Part shown: one piece after another, positions 1 to 9,247 of the stretch
How the letters are laid out: each line of letters starts with the position of its first letter
How positions within the stretch are numbered: position 1 is the first letter of the stretch
DNA from: an uncultured Bacteroides sp.
GTDB taxonomy: Bacteria > Bacteroidota > Bacteroidia > Bacteroidales > Bacteroidaceae
Direction: 5' to 3'
NCBI GenBank assembly: GCA_947074275.1
Contig: CAMTPA010000002.1
Location: 1-64,000, forward strand
DNA length: 64,000 bases
Notes under the pieces: generated by a model
Told to the model about the DNA's origin: nothing
What the model saw: only the letters and a program-made list of their open reading frames with translations
The model's database searches: none
Program-made: the position numbers and the translations under genes

Positions 1-35
1 ATAGTTTGAGTGCTATTATATTGATTAGAATTATC

Positions 36-45
36 TATTTTTGCA
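36..45 (+). promoter_or_regulatory. Bacteroidetes -7 element (TATTTTTGCA) upstream of rlmN
   Basis: Matches TAnnTTTG, 28 nt upstream of the start codon. Confidence 0.5.
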
Positions 46-72
46 TAAATATTTATTGGAAATTTACCTAAT

Positions 73-1113
73 ATGACTAAATATCCTCTTTTGGGAATGA
101 CATTGGCCGAGTTGCAGCTATTGGTAAAAGATATGGGAATGCCACTCTTTACTGCCAAACAAATAGCTTCTTGGCTTTACGATAAAAAAGTCGATAGTAT
201 TGACGATATGACAAATCTGTCATTGAAGTTTCGTACGATGCTGAAAGAGGATTATGAAGTTGGAGGCACATCTCCTGTAGAAGCGATGCGTTCGGTAGAT
301 GGTACAATAAAGTATTTATATCAAGTCAGTGAAAAGCATTTTGTAGAGGCTGTTTATATACCCGATGAAGATAGGGCTACACTCTGTGTCTCATCTCAAG
401 TGGGTTGTAAAATGAATTGCAAATTCTGTATGACAGGAAAGCAAGGTTTTTCTGCAAACCTAACTGCCAATCAAATATTAAACCAAATTAATTCGCTACC
501 CGAGCGTGATAAGTTGACGAATATCGTGTTTATGGGTATGGGCGAACCGCTTGACAACTTGGATGAAGTGCTGAAAGTGCTGGATATTCTTACCGCTTCT
601 TATGGCTATGGTTGGAGTCCGAAACGTATCACTCTGTCTACTGTGGGTTTGCGCAAAGGCTTGCAACATTTTATCGAAACCAGTGATTGTCACTTAGCTA
701 TTAGCTTACATTCTCCTTTCACTACGCAGCGCACCAGTTTAATGCCAGCCGAAAAAGCTTTTTCGATGTTGGAAATGATAGAATTGTTAAAGAAATATGA
801 TTTTAGCAAACAGCGCAGACTTTCATTCGAGTATATTGTTTTTAAAAACGTAAACGATTCTTTGATGTATGCAAAAGAGTTGGTTAAAATACTACGTGGT
901 CTGGATTGTCGAGTGAACCTGATTCGTTTTCATGCGATTCCCGGAGTTGACTTAGAGGGAGCGGATATGGAGACAATGACTCAATTTAGAGATTATCTCA
1001 CATCGCACGGTGTATTTACAACTATTCGCTCTTCTCGTGGTGAAGATATTTTTGCAGCTTGTGGAATGCTTTCGACTGCAAAGCAGCAGAATGAAAACAA
1101 TGATGAAGTTTAA
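73..1113 (+). CDS. rlmN: 23S rRNA (adenine2503-C2)-methyltransferase, radical SAM
   Basis: CKMNCKFCMTG radical-SAM motif, GMGEPLDN, full-length RlmN-like ORF. Confidence 0.96.
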   Translation: MTKYPLLGMTLAELQLLVKDMGMPLFTAKQIASWLYDKKVDSIDDMTNLSLKFRTMLKEDYEVGGTSPVEAMRSVDGTIKYLYQVSEKHFVEAVYIPDEDRATLCVSSQVGCKMNCKFCMTGKQGFSANLTANQILNQINSLPERDKLTNIVFMGMGEPLDNLDEVLKVLDILTASYGYGWSPKRITLSTVGLRKGLQHFIETSDCHLAISLHSPFTTQRTSLMPAEKAFSMLEMIELLKKYDFSKQRRLSFEYIVFKNVNDSLMYAKELVKILRGLDCRVNLIRFHAIPGVDLEGADMETMTQFRDYLTSHGVFTTIRSSRGEDIFAACGMLSTAKQQNENNDEV

Positions 1114-1170
1114 TGTCATTTTTATCGTTTGTGTAATTTTGAATTTGTATAAACGTCAAATACTAACATT

Positions 1171-2208
1171 ATGAAAAAGTTTTTGTCTTATCTTGGTTTA
1201 GCAATTGTCGTGTTAATCGCCTTCTCGGCTTGTAAAGGACGTAAGGGTATATTGACCCCTACTGCCAGTGGACGACCTTATGAAATACTTGTGGTGGTAA
1301 AACTCGACCTGTGGGAGGCTCCAGCTGGTAGAGCATTGTATGATGTGCTTGATACAGATGTGCCAGGACTTCCACAATCCGAGAGATCTTTCCGTATTAT
1401 GTATACCTCACCTAAAGATTTTGATTCGACACTAAAACTGATACGTAATATTATTATTGTAGATGTTTCGGATATTTACACTAAAGCTGCTTTTAAATTT
1501 TCGAAGGATGTATATGCCTCTCCACAAATGATAATGACAATACAAGCTCCCAACGCAAAAGAGTTTGAAACTTTTGTAGAGGCAAATCGCCAGCAAATTA
1601 TTGATTTCTTCACAAAAGCTGAGATGAACAGACAGATGGCTTTGTTGGAAAGGAAACACAATGATAACGTTGCCCACAAAGTAGACAGTGCTTTTGGCTC
1701 TAAGGTTTGGCTTCCAGCTGAATTAACCTCTTCAAAGCAAGGAAAAGATTTTTTCTGGGCTTCTACTAATACGGCCAGTGGAAATCAGAATTTTGTTATC
1801 TACTCTTATCCTTACACAGATAAAGAAACTTTTACCAAAGAGTATTTTATTCACAAGCGTGACTCTGTGATGCAAGCTAATATTCCTGGTGCTCAAGAAG
1901 GAATGTATATGACAACTGATGCGGTGACGGTAGAAACTAAGCCTATCAATGTGCAAGGCAAATATGCTCAAGAAGCTCGTGGGTTATGGCGTGTGAAGGG
2001 TGACTTTATGGGTGGTCCGTTCGTGTCTCATACTCGCGTTGACACCATAAATAACCGAGTAGTTACTGCTGAGGTATTTGTATATTCACCCAATAAATTG
2101 AAACGCAATTTAATTCGTATGTTAGAAGCTTCTTTGTATACTCTTAAATTGCCAGGTGTAGAAGCAACGACAAATGTTGATACAACCGAAATAGAATCAA
2201 AAAACTAA
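1171..2208 (+). CDS. DUF4837-family lipoprotein
   Basis: Signal peptide with lipobox (AFSAC); resembles the conserved Bacteroidales DUF4837 family. Confidence 0.75.
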   Translation: MKKFLSYLGLAIVVLIAFSACKGRKGILTPTASGRPYEILVVVKLDLWEAPAGRALYDVLDTDVPGLPQSERSFRIMYTSPKDFDSTLKLIRNIIIVDVSDIYTKAAFKFSKDVYASPQMIMTIQAPNAKEFETFVEANRQQIIDFFTKAEMNRQMALLERKHNDNVAHKVDSAFGSKVWLPAELTSSKQGKDFFWASTNTASGNQNFVIYSYPYTDKETFTKEYFIHKRDSVMQANIPGAQEGMYMTTDAVTVETKPINVQGKYAQEARGLWRVKGDFMGGPFVSHTRVDTINNRVVTAEVFVYSPNKLKRNLIRMLEASLYTLKLPGVEATTNVDTTEIESKN

Positions 2209-2233
2209 GAATAGAATAAAATAAGAACGACTT

Positions 2234-3331
2234 ATGGAAAATAATAAAATTAGAATTGGTATCACACAAGGCGATATCAACGGGGTTGGTTATGAGGTGA
2301 TACTAAAAACGTTTGCCGACCCGATGATGTTGGAATTGTGTACTCCTATTATCTATGGTTCTCCAAAAGTTGCAGCATATCATCGTAAATCACTTGATTT
2401 ACCAACGAGCTTTAGTATTATTCATACCGCTTCAGAAGCTGCTAATAATAGATTGAGCATTGTGAATTGCACCGATGATGAAGTAAAAGTGGAATTTGCT
2501 AAAGCTGATGTTGAAGCTGGTAAAGCTGCTTTTGTTGCTTTAGAGAAAGCAATTGCCGAATATAAGGAGGGATTGATAGATGTTATTGTAACTGCCCCTA
2601 TCAACAAACATACCATTCAGTGTGAAGATTTTGCCTTTCCTGGTCATACAGAATACATCGAGCAAAAGTTAGGAGATGGAAGCAAATCTTTAATGATACT
2701 AATGAGGAATGACTTGCGAGTGGCTTTGGTGACAGGACATATTCCTGTGAAAGATATAGCTGCTTCTATAACAAAAGAGAGAGTTATGGAAAAAATTGCT
2801 ATCTTGAATGCTTCGCTCAAAGTTGATTTTGGCATTGGAGCACCGCGTATTGCTGTTTTATCATTGAATCCTCACGCTGGCGATGAAGGACTTATTGGAA
2901 AAGAAGAAGAAGAGATTATTATTCCCGCTATTCAGGATATGGCAAAAAAAGGATTCTTATGTTACGGGCCTTATCCCGCAGATGGCTTTATGGGTTCTGG
3001 CAACTTTGCTCATTTTGATGGTATTTTGGCAATGTATCACGATCAAGGACTTGCTCCTTTCAAAACATTAGCGATGGAGGATGGAGTAAATTACACCGCT
3101 GGACTTCCTGTGATTCGTACTTCTCCGGCGCACGGCACTGCTTATGATATAGCAGGTAAGGGCGTGGCCAACGAAGATTCCTTTCGTCAGGCTATTTATG
3201 TGGCTATGGATGTTTACCGGAATCGCGAACGTGAGAAAGCGGCCAGAGCGCATCCATTAAGAAAGCAATATTACGAAAAAAGAGATGATAGTGATAAGCT
3301 GAAGCTTGACACAGTTGACGATGATTTATAA
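2234..3331 (+). CDS. pdxA: 4-hydroxythreonine-4-phosphate dehydrogenase
   Basis: GITQGDINGVGYEV, TAPINK, GHTEYIEQ, LNPHAGDEG, MYHDQGLAPFK motifs. Confidence 0.95.
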   Translation: MENNKIRIGITQGDINGVGYEVILKTFADPMMLELCTPIIYGSPKVAAYHRKSLDLPTSFSIIHTASEAANNRLSIVNCTDDEVKVEFAKADVEAGKAAFVALEKAIAEYKEGLIDVIVTAPINKHTIQCEDFAFPGHTEYIEQKLGDGSKSLMILMRNDLRVALVTGHIPVKDIAASITKERVMEKIAILNASLKVDFGIGAPRIAVLSLNPHAGDEGLIGKEEEEIIIPAIQDMAKKGFLCYGPYPADGFMGSGNFAHFDGILAMYHDQGLAPFKTLAMEDGVNYTAGLPVIRTSPAHGTAYDIAGKGVANEDSFRQAIYVAMDVYRNREREKAARAHPLRKQYYEKRDDSDKLKLDTVDDDL

Positions 3332-3359
3332 AGTTTTACGATAGAGTTTTTATTGAGAT

Positions 3360-4574
3360 ATGACAAGGGCGGAAATACAACAGGTGAAACTAAGATTCGG
3401 TATTATTGGTAATAACGAAACTTTATCACGCGATATTGATATTGCTATTCAAGTGGCACCTACCGATCTTTCTGTGCTGATAACAGGTGAAAGTGGAGTG
3501 GGAAAGGAGAGTTTTCCGCAAATTATTCATCAATATAGCAAGCGAAAACACGGCCAATATATAGCAGTAAACTGTGGAGCTATTCCTGAGGGAACTATCG
3601 ATTCTGAATTATTTGGTCACGAGAAAGGTGCTTTCACTGGTGCGATTGGTGAACGTAAAGGCTATTTTGGTGAGGCCAACGGAGGAACCATTTTTCTGGA
3701 TGAGGTAGGTGAGCTGCCTATGTCTACACAAGCACGCCTGCTTCGTGTGCTCGAAAGTGGTGAGTTTATAAAAGTAGGTTCTTCTAAAGTGCAAAAGACG
3801 GATGTGCGTATTGTTGCTGCTACCAATGTAAATTTGATGAGTGCAATAGCCGATGGACGCTTCCGTGAAGACTTGTATTATCGCTTGAATACAGTGCCCA
3901 TACAAGTGCCACCTTTGCGAGAACGGGGGGATGATGTATTATTGCTCTTTCGAAAATTTGCTACCGATTTTGCGGAAAAATATAGAATGCCTGCGATTCA
4001 ATTGACGGAAGATGCTAAACAAGTATTGCTGGCCTATACTTGGCCAGGCAATGTGCGACAACTGAAAAATATCACAGAACAAATATCTATTATAGAAACA
4101 AATCGGGATATTGATGCAAAAATACTGCAAAGCTATTTGCCATCTATTGGCTCTCCACGACTACCAGCCATTATGGGTAAAGATAATAAAAGCTTTGATA
4201 GTGAGCGTGAAATGCTTTATACTCTGTTGTTTGATATGCGGCAAGAAGTGTCCGAATTAAAGGTCATAGTACACAATCTGATGAATGAGCGTGGGGGAGA
4301 CGTTGCTGTAATGAATACTCCTGTGCCAGTTGTTCCTCCAGTTACTACCTTGCCTACAATTATTCATACTGTAAAAACGCCACTGTCTGATATGAGTGAC
4401 ATCCCCGAACCAACTGAGTATGTAGAAGAATCCCTTTCGCTCGATGATGTAGAGAAAGAGATGATACGAAAAGCATTGGAGAAACATAACGGGAAAAGAA
4501 AAAGTGCAGCTCAAGATTTGAATATCTCGGAACGAACACTTTATAGAAAAATAAAAGAATATGGATTGGATTAA
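3360..4574 (+). CDS. Sigma-54-dependent transcriptional regulator (AAA+ and Fis-type HTH, no receiver domain)
   Basis: GESGVGKE Walker A, GAFTGA loop, C-terminal RKSAAQDLNISERTLYRKIKEYGL HTH. Confidence 0.93.
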   Translation: MTRAEIQQVKLRFGIIGNNETLSRDIDIAIQVAPTDLSVLITGESGVGKESFPQIIHQYSKRKHGQYIAVNCGAIPEGTIDSELFGHEKGAFTGAIGERKGYFGEANGGTIFLDEVGELPMSTQARLLRVLESGEFIKVGSSKVQKTDVRIVAATNVNLMSAIADGRFREDLYYRLNTVPIQVPPLRERGDDVLLLFRKFATDFAEKYRMPAIQLTEDAKQVLLAYTWPGNVRQLKNITEQISIIETNRDIDAKILQSYLPSIGSPRLPAIMGKDNKSFDSEREMLYTLLFDMRQEVSELKVIVHNLMNERGGDVAVMNTPVPVVPPVTTLPTIIHTVKTPLSDMSDIPEPTEYVEESLSLDDVEKEMIRKALEKHNGKRKSAAQDLNISERTLYRKIKEYGLD

Positions 4575-5082
4575 AATAATAAAACACGTAGCACTTATTT
4601 CGGTACTGCCTTTGCTTGTAATGGCTTGTACAATCTCTTATAAATTTAATGGTTCTTCCATCAATTACGACAAGGTTAAAACAATTTGTATTGAAGATTT
4701 TCCTATAAAATCGGCGTATGTATATGCTCCTCTTGGCACACGGTTTAATGACGAGCTACGAGATATATTTATCAGGCAAACCCGACTACAATTGGTGAAA
4801 GCTAATGGTGATTTGCATATTGAAGGAGAAATCACTGGATACAATCAATATAATGAGGCGGTACAAGCCGATGGCTACTCATCGAAAACGAAATTGACTA
4901 TAACGGTGAACGTTCGTTTTGTGAACAATACCAATCATACGGAAGATTTTGAACAACAATTCTCTGCTTTTCGTACGTATGATTCGAGCCAATTGCTCAC
5001 AGCGGTACAAGACCCTTTGATTGCGGAAATGGTTCAGGAGATTGTAGAGCAAATATTTAACGCAACTGTTGCTAACTGGTAA
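4561..5082 (+). CDS. lptE: LptE family LPS-assembly lipoprotein
   Basis: Lipobox (LLVMAC), small lipoprotein with LptE-like fold; conserved position before secG. Confidence 0.8.
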   Translation: MDWIKIIKHVALISVLPLLVMACTISYKFNGSSINYDKVKTICIEDFPIKSAYVYAPLGTRFNDELRDIFIRQTRLQLVKANGDLHIEGEITGYNQYNEAVQADGYSSKTKLTITVNVRFVNNTNHTEDFEQQFSAFRTYDSSQLLTAVQDPLIAEMVQEIVEQIFNATVANW

Positions 5083-5089
5083 TCTATAA

Positions 5090-5842
5090 ATGACAAATTT
5101 GAATCTTCAACAATGGATTCAGCATCCCGAAATGCTGAATAAGGATACATTGTACGAGCTTAGAATGCAGCTTGCACGCTTTCCTTATAGCCAAACGTTG
5201 CGTCTGCTATATCTTAAAAATCTGTTTTTACTTCACGATATTACATTTGGAGCAGAGCTTAAAAAAGCTACTTTATATATCACCAATCGGACAATACTTT
5301 TTTATTTACTCGAAGGAGACAATGTATATCCACTCCGCATAGAAGAAAAAGAGATTGAAAATGGTGAAGTTGTTGATGGCGATCGCACTCTGACACTGAT
5401 AGATGCTTTTTTGGCTAATATGCCCGAAGATGCTGCTGTATCTAAGGATTTGGATTACGCCACGGATTATACCTCTTTTTTGATGGAACACACCGACGGT
5501 GAAACCGAACAAGTAGAGGGTAGCCCTAAGCTAAAGGGGTTTGAACTCATTGATGGTTTCATTGAGCATAGCGAGGCTCAACCAGTTGCTTTTATGCAGT
5601 TGAACGATTTGGATGAAAATCCTGCGAATGACAACTTTGAACATCAACCCTATTTGCAAGAGGATGAAGACAATAGCTATTTTACAGAGACATTGGCTAA
5701 AATATACATAAAACAGCGCAAATATTCCAAGGCACTCGAAATAATTAAAAAGTTAAGTTTGAAATATCCAAAAAAAAATGCTTACTTTGCAGACCAAATT
5801 CGATTCTTGGAGAAATTGATTATTAACGCTAAATCAAAATAA
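5090..5842 (+). CDS. Conserved hypothetical with C-terminal TPR-like segment
   Basis: C-terminal LAKIYIKQRKYSKALEIIKKLSLKYPKKNAYFADQIRFLEKL. Confidence 0.7.
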   Translation: MTNLNLQQWIQHPEMLNKDTLYELRMQLARFPYSQTLRLLYLKNLFLLHDITFGAELKKATLYITNRTILFYLLEGDNVYPLRIEEKEIENGEVVDGDRTLTLIDAFLANMPEDAAVSKDLDYATDYTSFLMEHTDGETEQVEGSPKLKGFELIDGFIEHSEAQPVAFMQLNDLDENPANDNFEHQPYLQEDEDNSYFTETLAKIYIKQRKYSKALEIIKKLSLKYPKKNAYFADQIRFLEKLIINAKSK

Positions 5843-5847
5843 CAAAA

Positions 5848-6225
5848 ATGTTTTATCTATTACTAATTATCTTAATGGTTATTGCAGCCGTATTGTTGTG
5901 TTTCATCGTGCTGATTCAAAACTCAAAAGGTGGCGGTCTTGCATCGGGATTCTCATCTTCAAACGCAATTATGGGTGTACGTAAAACTACAGATTTTCTC
6001 GAAAAAGCAACGTGGGGATTGGCTATCTTTATAGTAGTGTTGAGTATTGGTGCTGCGTGGGTAGTTCCAACTCGTATCTCTAAAACACAAAACATTATCT
6101 TAGAACAAGCTCAACAAGAAGAGGGTACAAACCCTTACAATCTTCCAATGGGCACAGCTGCTCCTGTGGTAGAAGAGGTAGAAGTTGAAGCTCCTGTTCA
6201 AGCTACTCAGCAACCAGAAAATTAA
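5848..6225 (+). CDS. secG: Preprotein translocase subunit SecG
   Basis: Two TM helices, IQNSKGGGLASGF motif. Confidence 0.93.
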   Translation: MFYLLLIILMVIAAVLLCFIVLIQNSKGGGLASGFSSSNAIMGVRKTTDFLEKATWGLAIFIVVLSIGAAWVVPTRISKTQNIILEQAQQEEGTNPYNLPMGTAAPVVEEVEVEAPVQATQQPEN

Positions 6226-6251
6226 CATTCGCACGAATATAGATATATCGT

Positions 6252-6295
6252 AAGGGCGATAGAGTCGTAAAGATTCTATCGCCCTTGCTGTTTTT
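6252..6295 (+). terminator. Rho-independent terminator after secG
   Basis: AAGGGCGATAGA/TCTATCGCCCTT 12-bp stem followed by T run. Confidence 0.8.
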
Positions 6296-6340
6296 ATGCA
6301 AAAAGATGATGCAATTTGACGCAAACAGTTAATATTTGGC

Positions 6341-6350
6341 TACCTTTGTC
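6341..6350 (+). promoter_or_regulatory. -7 element TACCTTTG upstream of MFS gene
   Basis: TAnnTTTG match about 39 nt upstream of ATG. Confidence 0.45.
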
Positions 6351-6388
6351 TAATAAGTATCTATATTAATCCTGTTTTTTATATCACA

Positions 6389-7777
6389 ATGACAGAACTT
6401 TTAAAACAAAAACTCAATGATTCTAAAGTAATGCGCTGGAGTGTGCTTGCTTTGGTTGCTTTCACTATGTTGTGTGGCTATTTCCTAACCGACGTGATGT
6501 CTCCTTTAAAACCGATGCTCGAAAAAGAGTTGATGTGGGATAGCCTCGATTATGGTTTCTTTACCAGTGCCTATGGTTGGTTCAATGTATTCTTACTGAT
6601 GCTTATTTTCGGTGGGATTATTCTCGATAGAATGGGAGTACGCTTCACAGGTTCGTGGGCTTGTGTGTTGATGGTGGTAGGATGTGCCCTGAAATATTAT
6701 GCCGTAGCCTCTACTTTTGCGGAGGGCACCACGATTTTAGGTTTCAAAACGCAAGTGTTTTTGGCAGCTCTTGGCTATGCTATTTTTGGTGTAGGTGTAG
6801 AGATCGTAGGTATTACCGTGTCTAAGATTATCGTGAAATGGTTTAAAGGTAAAGAGTTGGCGTTGGCTATGGGCATCGAGATGTCTACCGCACGCATTGG
6901 TACTACATTGGCTATGGTTCTCACTGTGCCTATGGCCGAATACTTTGGTTTTTACGATGAGCTTGGCACATTTCACACCAACATTCCAATGCCGATTTTA
7001 TTCTGTTTGATTTTGCTTTGCATTGGCACAGTAGCTTTCTTCATTTACAACTTCTACGATAAAAAACTCGACCGGTCTTTGGAAGCCGATGGTGAAGAGC
7101 CCGAAGAACCTTTTCGTGCAAAAGATATATTGCTGATTGTAACTAATAAGGGGTTTTGGCTTATCGCATTGCTTTGCGTGCTGTTCTATTCGGCTGTATT
7201 CCCTTTTATTAAATATGCTGCCGATTTGATGGTGCAGAAGTATCACGTAGACCCTAAATTGGCAGGCACTATTCCTGGTTTGTTGCCTATCGGAGCCATT
7301 ATTCTTACACCTGTGTTCGGTTCGCTCTACGACCGCATTGGCAAGGGGGCTACTCTGATGATTATTGGATCTATAATGCTTATAGTGGTTCACACTTTGT
7401 TTGCTTTGCCTATTTTCAATGTATGGTGGTTTGCCACTATTATTATGATTATTCTTGGTTTTGCGTTCTCGTTGGTTCCTTCGGCTATGTGGCCCTCTGT
7501 GCCCAAAATCATTCCCGAACGGCAGTTGGGTACGGCTTATGCTTTGATTTTCTGGGTGCAAAACTGGGGATTGATGGGTGTGCCTTTGTTGATAGGATGG
7601 GTACTCGACACTTATTGCAAAGGCCCCGTAGTGGACGGCGCACAAACTTATGACTATACATTGCCAATGTCTATTTTCGCTCTTTTTGGTGTGTTGGCTC
7701 TTTTTGTTGGCATTTGGCTGAAAGCCGAAAACAAGAAGAAAGGGTATGGACTTGAACTTCCGAATATTCAAAAATAA
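6389..7777 (+). CDS. MFS transporter
   Basis: About 12 predicted TM segments; MFS-like sequence. Confidence 0.88.
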   Translation: MTELLKQKLNDSKVMRWSVLALVAFTMLCGYFLTDVMSPLKPMLEKELMWDSLDYGFFTSAYGWFNVFLLMLIFGGIILDRMGVRFTGSWACVLMVVGCALKYYAVASTFAEGTTILGFKTQVFLAALGYAIFGVGVEIVGITVSKIIVKWFKGKELALAMGIEMSTARIGTTLAMVLTVPMAEYFGFYDELGTFHTNIPMPILFCLILLCIGTVAFFIYNFYDKKLDRSLEADGEEPEEPFRAKDILLIVTNKGFWLIALLCVLFYSAVFPFIKYAADLMVQKYHVDPKLAGTIPGLLPIGAIILTPVFGSLYDRIGKGATLMIIGSIMLIVVHTLFALPIFNVWWFATIIMIILGFAFSLVPSAMWPSVPKIIPERQLGTAYALIFWVQNWGLMGVPLLIGWVLDTYCKGPVVDGAQTYDYTLPMSIFALFGVLALFVGIWLKAENKKKGYGLELPNIQK

Positions 7778-7783
7778 AGGCTT

Positions 7784-8137
7784 ATGGCTACGAAAGAAAA
7801 AATCAACTTGTTGGATGTAGTTCCCTTCCGTAGCACACATATCACAACCGAATGGGAAGACGATTGCATTGTTATCGTCTTTCCACGGTTCAAATATGAG
7901 TGGATGAAACGTTTTATGTTGCCGCGTGGGTTGTCTGCCGATATTAAGGTAAGGCTCGAAGAACACGGCACGGCCGTGTGGCAATTGATTGACGGCGAAC
8001 GAAGTGTAGGGGAGATAATTGAAAAACTCGCAGAACATTTCGAAAACGAAACGAACTACGAGTCACGTGTCACTACTTATATTGCCCAGTTGCAAAAAGA
8101 TGGTTTTATTATTTACCTTCTTCCCGATCAACCTTAG
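7784..8137 (+). CDS. PqqD-family protein
   Basis: AVWQLIDGERSVGEIIEKLAEHF, PqqD-like winged-helix pattern. Confidence 0.8.
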   Translation: MATKEKINLLDVVPFRSTHITTEWEDDCIVIVFPRFKYEWMKRFMLPRGLSADIKVRLEEHGTAVWQLIDGERSVGEIIEKLAEHFENETNYESRVTTYIAQLQKDGFIIYLLPDQP

Positions 8138-9170
8138 ACAAGCCTCCTGTTGCAGGGTTGAAGATAACCTTAATCGTTGAGTTTTTATTGAATAGCGCAG
8201 GTGCCAGATACTCTACCGTTCCAAACTGAGTGATAGGCATCTCCTCTTCAAGCAATATTTTTCTGTCTTTTGTGAGGGTTATCATAGCTCTTCCTGGCAC
8301 GTTGTATGCCACTCCATCCACCTTTTTCTTATTATCCTCTTCGGGGATGCTTACTGTTTTCAAATCTTTAATTGATATGTAGATTGGTTCGCCCGAAAGG
8401 TCGTTGTTTCCTACAATACCCAGCTTCTTTGAGAAGCGGAATGCCACCGCTTTGTCCAGCTCTTTATTGGGAGCCACCCGTATAGTATAAGGGATTGGAT
8501 CTATATCGTAATGTCCAGCAAACATTTCCGTCAACGCTTTTTCTTGGTCTTCCAAAGCTTCGAGCATTAGTTTCATTTGTTCGCCATCTTTGGGCATAAA
8601 GTCTGCTTGCCCACGCACCAATGCGTTTTTGCTTTCACGGATGCTATAAATCTCTTTTGCCACCAATTCGGCCATTTTAGCAGTTGAGTTGGCGGTCAAA
8701 ATCTCTTCAGTTAAGAAGTCGCGTGGATCTAATGCTTTTCGCTTTGCTGCTTCGGCAGGTGTGGCTGTGGTTTGTCCCGAACTGCTTCTTGGTACATTTA
8801 TCGATTTGATAAGACCGTCGTCCGTTAGTTCAATAAGCGGTGCGGTAGTTCGGTCTTTCATCTTCACAAAGTAAACGTTCTCTTTGTCGGGCACGCCTGT
8901 TATTTTTGCTGCAACACCCGTCAGGTCGTAATACTCTTCCGGTTCAGTCGACACGTTTTTTAGTCGTAGGTATCTATCGGCATATTTGGCAAACTCACCC
9001 GGTGTGTAGTTCACTTTATTTACTTTTGCTTCTATTTCAATGTAAGTTTTGGGCAGTGCATACGTCACTCCATAATCTTTTCCACGCATCACCCCCGAAA
9101 CTACTTCGGTTTGGGCGAATCCGCTCATCGTGGCTGCCAAAACTCCTGTTAAAAGAACGATTCTCTTCAT
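8109..9170 (-). CDS. DUF4831-family secreted protein (start revised from 9206 to MKRIVLLTG)
   Basis: Signal peptide begins at internal Met; resembles Bacteroidales DUF4831. Confidence 0.75.
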   Translation of the reverse strand: MKRIVLLTGVLAATMSGFAQTEVVSGVMRGKDYGVTYALPKTYIEIEAKVNKVNYTPGEFAKYADRYLRLKNVSTEPEEYYDLTGVAAKITGVPDKENVYFVKMKDRTTAPLIELTDDGLIKSINVPRSSSGQTTATPAEAAKRKALDPRDFLTEEILTANSTAKMAELVAKEIYSIRESKNALVRGQADFMPKDGEQMKLMLEALEDQEKALTEMFAGHYDIDPIPYTIRVAPNKELDKAVAFRFSKKLGIVGNNDLSGEPIYISIKDLKTVSIPEEDNKKKVDGVAYNVPGRAMITLTKDRKILLEEEMPITQFGTVEYLAPALFNKNSTIKVIFNPATGGLSKVDREEGK

Positions 9171-9247
9171 TTCTCGCTTTTTGATGTTTACTGGTTTATA
9201 TAGCAAATTTAGTGAAGTTATCTTGAAACTCCACTTCCTCTTAACCT

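Noticed and set aside
6998-8038. 346-aa minus-strand ORF
   Set aside because: Lies antisense to the MFS and PqqD genes, has low-complexity His/Gln/Asn-rich sequence and no family resemblance; a shadow ORF.
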